A DNA stretch of 63,035 nt from UBA10133 sp964348455. Its GTDB lineage: Bacteria > Patescibacteriota > Microgenomatia > UBA1400 > MFAQ01. Each line of letters begins with the position of its first letter. Position 1 is the first letter of the stretch. The stretch lies in contig CAYGCQ010000004.1 of NCBI GenBank assembly GCA_964348455.1, positions 1 to 63,035 of the forward strand, given 5' to 3'. Under the pieces are notes generated by a model. It was not told where the DNA came from and searched no databases. It worked only from the letters and a program-made list of their open reading frames with translations. The translations under genes were made by a program, and so were the position numbers. This document shows, piece after piece, positions 58,895 through 63,035 of this stretch.

Positions 58895-59269
58895 ATGGGA
58901 AAAAACTTTTGGATAGCAATTGTAATAATGGATGTTCTGTTCATCTTGGGAGGATTACTTTTTGGCGGTACGCCACTGTTTTTCGGAGCAGTTGGGTTGG
59001 TTTTTATCTTCGGAGACCTGGTTATCGTCTCTCTCGGAACAATTATGGTCGGTGAAGAGCTGAAGTTTGATAGTGTATTGCAACATTTTTTTGTAAACAT
59101 TATCATCATGGCGGGGATAGTATTGCTGGTGTGGGATGTGTTGTTTTTTGTCGGATTGTTTCTTGGGGAATTTGTTGTGTATGAACTGATTCAGCTGCTG
59201 ATTTACAACACAATAGCTGTGTGGTTTAGTAGGTTTGTCGTGGCAGTGAATAAAAAAACACAACCATAG
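58895..59269 (+). CDS. Small four-helix membrane protein
   Basis: 124 residues from ATG 58895 (GCGAGGAGTGGTG upstream; TATAAT at 58847-58852). Four hydrophobic helices (WIAIVIMDVLFILGGLLFGG, FFVNIIIMAGIVLLVWDVLF). First of three consecutive small membrane genes with SD-led starts. Confidence 0.77.
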   Translation: MGKNFWIAIVIMDVLFILGGLLFGGTPLFFGAVGLVFIFGDLVIVSLGTIMVGEELKFDSVLQHFFVNIIIMAGIVLLVWDVLFFVGLFLGEFVVYELIQLLIYNTIAVWFSRFVVAVNKKTQP

Positions 59270-59280
59270 AGGAGGATGCT

Positions 59281-59619
59281 ATGTATCGAAAGTTCTTTAT
59301 TTATTTGGCTCTGGGTGATTTGTTATCTGCGATGTTGGTTGCAATTTTATTCAGCTTGAATGCTCCTGACGCACTTTTTGTTTTACTTGGGAGTTCCGCT
59401 GGATTGATTTCTTTGACTTTTGCCAAAATGAAGTTAGGTAAGAGGATTGACTATCTGACATTGTATGGAATTGCTATTGCCAATCTGGCATTTGTATACC
59501 TGCTCGCCTTGATTCCGTTTTCAGTGCTAGTAGGCGGATTTGTTGTTCTTCTTTATCTCGAGAGAGAAGCAAGTAAAACAGGTCAAGATGTGGTTGAGAC
59601 TTTTGAGAAGGTGAAATGA
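59281..59619 (+). CDS. Small membrane protein
   Basis: 112 residues, four helices (FFIYLALGDLLSAMLVAILF, FVYLLALIPFSVLVGGFVVL), charged C-terminal tail. AGAGGAGGATGCT precedes the ATG. It overlaps the next start by 4 bp. Confidence 0.77.
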   Translation: MYRKFFIYLALGDLLSAMLVAILFSLNAPDALFVLLGSSAGLISLTFAKMKLGKRIDYLTLYGIAIANLAFVYLLALIPFSVLVGGFVVLLYLEREASKTGQDVVETFEKVK

Positions 59620-59996
59620 TAAAGCTTTGGGTGTTAACAGTAATTGTTGATTTTATCCTTCTGACGCTGTTTGTTGCTACCGGAGTGTCTGGTGTCCATA
59701 TTATTTTGCGGTTGATGCTGACGTTGGCAATTATGGTGCTTGGTGTCATTCCTGGACTTGTCATCACCAAGAATTTGTCTTTTGTTAAATTGATAGAGTA
59801 TTCAATCAAGAACCTTTTTGTCTGTTTGGTAATCACAACATTTATGATGGATCTGACAATTGTGCTTTGGGCGATGAGCGGTCTTTCTTCGCATATAAAT
59901 CTCTTTTCACTTGTTTTTGGGAACGTAGTTTCTTTTGGTTTCCTGTTTCACGTCTTTGGAAGCTCCAGAAAATCCAAGTCTGAAAAAGATAATTAG
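59616..59996 (+). CDS. Small membrane protein
   Basis: 126 residues, four helices (LWVLTVIVDFILLTLFVATG, FVCLVITTFMMDLTIVLWAM), Lys/Ser-rich tail. ATGA overlap couples it to the preceding gene. The three neighbours may form one membrane complex; no family recognised. Confidence 0.77.
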   Translation: MIKLWVLTVIVDFILLTLFVATGVSGVHIILRLMLTLAIMVLGVIPGLVITKNLSFVKLIEYSIKNLFVCLVITTFMMDLTIVLWAMSGLSSHINLFSLVFGNVVSFGFLFHVFGSSRKSKSEKDN

Positions 59997-60018
59997 GTAA
60001 GGAAAAATTAGACAGTTT

Positions 60019-60046
60019 GTCCCTCACTTCGGTGGGGGATTTTTTT
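60019..60046 (+). terminator. Intrinsic terminator
   Basis: GTCCCTCAC-TTCG-GTGGGGGA followed by T run. Confidence 0.88.
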
Positions 60047-60105
60047 ATGCCGTCATTTGTTGTTATTGCGAGCGTATTCGCGTGGTAAACAATAAATTAT
60101 ATTAA

Positions 60106-60189
60106 TGTCATTCCGGTTGTCATTCCCGACCTGATCGGGAATCTATTCAAATCTACGTAATCGTTTCCAATAGTTGACCCGGAATCCAG
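60106..60189. repeat. Type A palindrome bordering the dead GIY-YIG gene
   Basis: GTCATTCC, GTCATTCCCGAC ... ATCGGGAATC, and CCCGGAATCCAG, ending just before the nuclease remnant. Confidence 0.75.
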
Positions 60190-60216
60190 AAATTATAAAA
60201 TGAAATTACGAAAAAA

Positions 60217-60492
60217 TATTTTGTGTATATTTTGGCAGGACAGAGAAACGGTACCCTTTATGTAGGGGTGACAAGTAATTTGGCAAGAAGAATAGAAATA
60301 CATTAATCAGATATTGTAAATGGTTTTACCAAAAGGTATATGGTTCACAATCTAGTATATTTTCAAGAGTTTGATTCAGCTCAGGAAGCTATTGCTAGGG
60401 AAAAACAAATCAAAAATTGGAAAAGAGTTTGGAAGATAGAGTTGATTGAGAGTGTTAATCCTGATTGGGAAGATTTATCTTTATCTCTTTGA
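60217..60492 (+). pseudogene. GIY-YIG nuclease remnant with internal stop
   Basis: The frame reads YFVYILAGQRNGTLYVGVTS then RRIEIH and a TAA stop, followed in the same frame by SDIVNGFTKRYMVHNLVY and REKQIKNWKRVWKIELIES. One base change in the usual EHKSD-type turn explains the stop. The start codon region is also lost. It is flanked on both sides by type A palindromes, exactly like the intact gene at 38721-39023. Confidence 0.83.
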
Positions 60493-60497
60493 TGGTG

Positions 60498-60575
60498 CTG
60501 GATGCCGGATCAGGTCCGGCATGACATGATATGTATGCGTTTAATGGCTGGATGCCGGATCAGGTCCGGCATGAC
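60498..60575. repeat. Two type A half-palindromes after the dead GIY-YIG gene
   Basis: CTGGATGCCGG-ATCAGGT-CCGGCATGAC at 60498-60525 and again at 60547-60575. Confidence 0.85.
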
Positions 60576-60596
60576 ACGGAATGAGAGAGTTTGATT

Positions 60597-60845
60597 TTAG
60601 GAATTCTGAGAACCAGGATTGATGCCGAGCATCCAAAGAACAGATTCTTTTTTGTAGCGGCGATCGCCTCTACTATTAATACGGATAGCAGGTAGCTTAC
60701 CTCTTTTGCCCCAGCGTTTAATGGTAAGAGTGGAGACACGGAGTAATTGAGCAACTTCTGACACGGTGAGAAGGTCGGGGAGACTGTTGAGGTCTAAATT
60801 CTTTTTTATTTTTAGAGTTTGGTTTGTGTCTTCGGTGTTGTCCAT
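60597..60845 (-). CDS. Excisionase-type helix-turn-helix protein (MerR/AlpA-like)
   Basis: 82 residues. The HTH is LLTVSEVAQLLRVSTLTIKR followed by WGKRGKLPAIRI, with a recognition wing (GDRRYKKESVLWML), typical of small excisionase/BldC-type DNA-binding proteins. No integrase lies alongside. Its 3' end abuts type A palindromes and its upstream region holds two type B elements, so it may regulate or be carried with them. Confidence 0.82.
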   Translation of the reverse strand: MDNTEDTNQTLKIKKNLDLNSLPDLLTVSEVAQLLRVSTLTIKRWGKRGKLPAIRINSRGDRRYKKESVLWMLGINPGSQNS

Positions 60846-60870
60846 GATTTTTAGTTTTTAATGGTATTGA

Positions 60871-60983
60871 TATAAGAGCTTGCTCGTATTCTTTTCAATA
60901 ACACTGTTATTGAAATATCCATACTGCGCTTCCTCTTATATCAGCGTATAGATCACTTCGCTTATCTATACTGCTTTGATATA
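60871..60983. repeat. Type B nested-hairpin element
   Basis: TAAGAGCTTGCTCG, hairpin TTTTCAATAAC ... GTTATTGAAA, GCGCTTCCTCTTA, hairpin TATATCA ... ATAGAT/ATCTAT ... TGATATA. The last stem differs from other copies yet still pairs. Confidence 0.82.
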
Positions 60984-61040
60984 CAAGTTAACAGAAACTA
61001 TATATATAGTCAATATTAATATTATCAAAAATACTCAAAT

Positions 61041-61095
61041 TAGAAGAGCTTGCTCGTCGCCTTTCTTGCATTGCAAACCTGAAACTTTTAAGAGA
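61041..61095. repeat. Truncated type B element
   Basis: AGAAGAGCTTGCTCGTCGCC followed by TTGCATTGCAA and a TTTTAAGAG end. Confidence 0.55.
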
Positions 61096-61226
61096 TGTCT
61101 TTCAACTTGTTTTTTTGGTACAAGAATTACCTCGCTGCGTTACTTGGAGGTAAGGTGAGATTAAAAAGATGTGATAAAATTTCAGTCGTAAGAGGTGGGA
61201 CATTAAATCTTTTTTTTGGAGGTCTG

Positions 61227-61613
61227 ATGAATAGTCAGCTTGTGGAACACTACAAAACAGAGAGAGTTACACTAACCCCTGGAGAATTGTCGTTATCAAG
61301 TAGTGACGGTATTCAGAGAGAAGTAGAGGCTTTCTTGGCCCTATCGATAAACCTGAGCAAAGTTCCTCTTGAAGTAATTCATTTGAGGGTTGGGAATGAT
61401 GACTCTTTACCGGTTTCCGTAAAAGGAAAGACCTTGGTTCGTTATGTCGGGACTGCCCCGGCAATTTCAGTAGAGCCTGATCAGCATGGAAATTTACAGA
61501 TGACTTTTATGGGTCCAAGTGTGGTTGAAGTAATTTTTAACTCGGAAAAAAAACAATCCCGCGGAAAAAATCGTGGAGCTCACGGCCAAAAGAAAATTTA
61601 TGTGATCCAGTAA
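61227..61613 (+). CDS. Small hypothetical protein
   Basis: 128 residues from ATG 61227 (TTTGGAGGTCTG upstream; TAAAAT at 61175-61180). Begins MNSQLVEHYKTERVTLTPGE; basic tail with QSRGKNRGAHGQKK. No family recognised. Terminator follows. Confidence 0.75.
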   Translation: MNSQLVEHYKTERVTLTPGELSLSSSDGIQREVEAFLALSINLSKVPLEVIHLRVGNDDSLPVSVKGKTLVRYVGTAPAISVEPDQHGNLQMTFMGPSVVEVIFNSEKKQSRGKNRGAHGQKKIYVIQ

Positions 61614-61628
61614 TTCATTATTGTTATT

Positions 61629-61654
61629 CCCCGCCGAAAGGCGGGGTAATTTTA
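61629..61654 (+). terminator. Intrinsic terminator
   Basis: CCCCGCC-GAAA-GGCGGGG followed by TAATTTT. Confidence 0.82.
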
Positions 61655-61659
61655 TGCCA

Positions 61660-61690
61660 AAAAAAGAAGCCCTCCTTAAGGAGGGCTTTT
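61660..61690 (-). terminator. Terminator of the minus-strand gene at 61705
   Basis: AGCCCTCC-TTAA-GGAGGGCT flanked by A and T runs. Confidence 0.88.
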
Positions 61691-61704
61691 GTACATATCG
61701 GGAG

Positions 61705-62526
61705 TTATTTAGAAATGGGGGCGAGTGATTCGGCCTGCTGAACCAACTCAATAAGATCGTCGGTTTCCAGACTGTTGAATTCCGCCTTTGAGCTTGTGAT
61801 GGCTCGATCGAGGAAATCTAAGGTTTGAACAAATTTGTCCCCAACTAAAAGAGGTGTTAGTTCAAGTGACTCTTGGAATTTGGCAACTTGCTGTTTTGCC
61901 GCGGCCACCACATTACTTATTGTATTGTTTCTGGTCTCGGCTTTATTCTTTCGATCTTGAATGATGGCGATTACCGACAGGCACTCATTGACACGACGTT
62001 TTTTTTCCCAAGGTGTGATTGTTAGAGATAGAGCTGAAGTGAATTCCAATGCTCTCTTTGCGTTGACAACCTTGTCTTTGAGATCGTCGAACCAGGCCAA
62101 TCGGAAGCCGTAGTGGACATTGGAAAGTCGCGAACTAACCCTATTGCCTGCACGATCGACGATGAGCTTTCCAAGATAATACTCGACAAGTGTTGCATCT
62201 GCATCATTGATGGTACCAAGATTGAGTATTCTTTTATTAATGACGTCCATGTGCGAGGCAATCTCGGGTACAGACATCAAATCTTCCAAGCTTCGACCGG
62301 AAGCGTATACAGCCACGATCAGGATCGCCAATGCTTCTTGCTTTGAGTATCCTGGGTTGGGCCACACTTGAAGCTGGGTTGGGCCACAGTTGCGATCGAT
62401 TTTTACAACGTGATCTTGAATGTCATGCAAAATTGACCAGCCAAGACTTCTTTCATCTGAAGGTAAGGTAGCTATAAAACCGTCGTTATTCGAGCCAACA
62501 ATAGAGGACTTAAAAGCTTTTTTCAT
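61705..62526 (-). CDS. Hypothetical soluble helical protein
   Basis: 273 residues, mostly helical (ITSSKAEFNSLETDDLIELV; RNNTISNVVAAAKQQVAKFQ). AAAAGGAGTTCGA precedes the ATG and a consensus promoter lies upstream. No domain recognised. Own terminator. Confidence 0.77.
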   Translation of the reverse strand: MKKAFKSSIVGSNNDGFIATLPSDERSLGWSILHDIQDHVVKIDRNCGPTQLQVWPNPGYSKQEALAILIVAVYASGRSLEDLMSVPEIASHMDVINKRILNLGTINDADATLVEYYLGKLIVDRAGNRVSSRLSNVHYGFRLAWFDDLKDKVVNAKRALEFTSALSLTITPWEKKRRVNECLSVIAIIQDRKNKAETRNNTISNVVAAAKQQVAKFQESLELTPLLVGDKFVQTLDFLDRAITSSKAEFNSLETDDLIELVQQAESLAPISK

Positions 62527-62587
62527 TCGAACTCCTTTTCAACGTACTAGGTAGATAGATTCCGGCCTGTTTTAAGGACGGTAGGGT

Positions 62588-62616
62588 ATTGTATCAAATA
62601 GGTTATAGGTTGGCAA
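62588..62616 (-). promoter_or_regulatory. Sigma-70-type promoter
   Basis: TTGCCA-17 bp-TACAAT on the minus strand, upstream of the gene at 61705-62526. Confidence 0.75.
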
Positions 62617-62625
62617 TCGATATAC

Positions 62626-62656
62626 AAAAAACCCGCTCTGGAGAGCGGGTTTTTTT
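62626..62656. terminator. Bidirectional terminator
   Basis: AAAAACCCGCTCT-GG-AGAGCGGGTTTTTT; lies downstream of rplL on the minus strand, after a type A half-palindrome. Confidence 0.85.
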
Positions 62657-62675
62657 AGTATTGAGAGTTTATTTA

Positions 62676-62702
62676 TGGATTCCTGCCTCCGCAGGAATGA
62701 CG
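62676..62702. repeat. Type A half-palindrome
   Basis: GGATTCCTGC-CTCC-GCAGGAATGAC hairpin, followed near 62713-62731 by a second CCTTCGACTTCGCTCAGG type. Confidence 0.78.
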
Positions 62703-62751
62703 AGTTGTGAGATCCTTCGACTTCGCTCAGGATTTCGTTAAAATAATAAAA

Positions 62752-63035
62752 TTATTTTAACTCAACTTTTGCACCGGCAGCTTCAAGTTTGACCTTGGCG
62801 GCTTCGGCGTCTTCTTTCTTAGCGCCTTCGAGAATTAAAGCAGGGGCTTTCTCGACTAGGTTTTTGGCCTCGACTAATCCTAGATCGGATTTTAGTTCGC
62901 GGACGACTTTAATAACGGCGATTTTGTTTGCGCCAGCGTCGGTGACGACAACGTCAAAATCGGTTTTTTCTTCAGCAGGAGCAGCGGCGGTAGCAGCGGC
63001 AGCACCGGCGACGGCGACTGGAGCGGCTGAGACAC
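62752..63035 (-). CDS. rplL: 50S ribosomal protein L7/L12 (5' end beyond window)
   Basis: The minus strand reads an Ala-rich hinge (VAVAGAAAATAAAPAEEKTD) followed by the L7/L12 C-terminal domain: FDVVVTDAGANKIAVIKVVR, GLVEAKNLVEKAP, and the end VKLEAAGAKVELK. Only the last 94 residues are inside the window. It forms the ribosomal stalk that recruits translation factors. Confidence 0.96.
   Translation of the reverse strand, partial: VSAAPVAVAGAAAATAAAPAEEKTDFDVVVTDAGANKIAVIKVVRELKSDLGLVEAKNLVEKAPALILEGAKKEDAEAAKVKLEAAGAKVELK

Overview
The window looks like a piece of a candidate phyla radiation (Patescibacteria) genome, probably Microgenomates-like. This is inferred from very large LamG and fibre-like surface proteins, a scattered competence set (comEA, split comEC, dprA, comM, yraN), many small hypothetical proteins and no biosynthetic operons. 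UGA acts as a stop (for example at the ends of the genes at 25832-26425 and 47948-48277), so the standard bacterial code applies. Two runs of 100 N, at 39084-39183 and 57281-57380, both sit inside tandem repeats and are assembly gaps of unknown true size.

Layout. 1-19859 is a long minus-strand cell-surface module: a six-helix membrane protein, two pairs of 'DUF916-like secreted membrane protein plus WxL-like secreted beta protein', a signal-peptide protein with a Thr/Pro stalk, a tiny membrane peptide, a 2419-residue fibre protein whose cytoplasmic end carries two integrase-type SAM-like domains, and a protein with five LamG domains that runs off the left edge. 20215-23305 carries comEA and comEC; comEC is divided into a channel gene and a metallo-beta-lactamase gene by a hairpin-rich repeat insertion. 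23382-30713 holds an M16 peptidase, two RmlC-like cupins and several small accessory genes. 30851-32095 is a tRNA-Ala pair embedded in structured repeats. 32515-46439 has a Wzy/TPR membrane protein, dprA, a histidine phosphatase, a GIY-YIG nuclease wrapped in palindromes, comM, a Nudix hydrolase, a NYN nuclease and yraN. 46529-54172 has ndk, small accessory genes, tRNA-Pro (one intact, one split by a repeat), tRNA-Arg, a radical SAM protein, a PEGA/propeller protein and mreB. 54173-55922 is an AT-rich gene desert. The right end holds a WecG-type glycosyltransferase, a repeat surface protein next to a sortase, small membrane proteins, and the end of rplL.

Two themes run through the window. First, genes fall into two expression classes. 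Conserved and surface genes have a TANAAT-like -10 box ending about 6 nt before the start codon and no Shine-Dalgarno, which suggests leaderless mRNA. Small accessory genes have a promoter, a 30-60 nt leader, a strong AGGAGG, and mostly their own hairpin-T-tract terminator, often followed by a conserved TTTTTTGTGCC trailer. Second, at least three families of palindromic elements are dispersed here: paired REP-like palindromes (A), a nested-hairpin element beginning TAAGAGCTTGCTCG and found near tRNAs (B), and a larger hairpin element that splits comEC (C). Type A palindromes also lie in frame inside protein genes (comM, yraN, a NYN nuclease gene and a signal peptide), and they flank both GIY-YIG nuclease loci, one intact and one dead. 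The most interesting hypothesis in the window is that GIY-YIG nucleases mobilise these palindromes.
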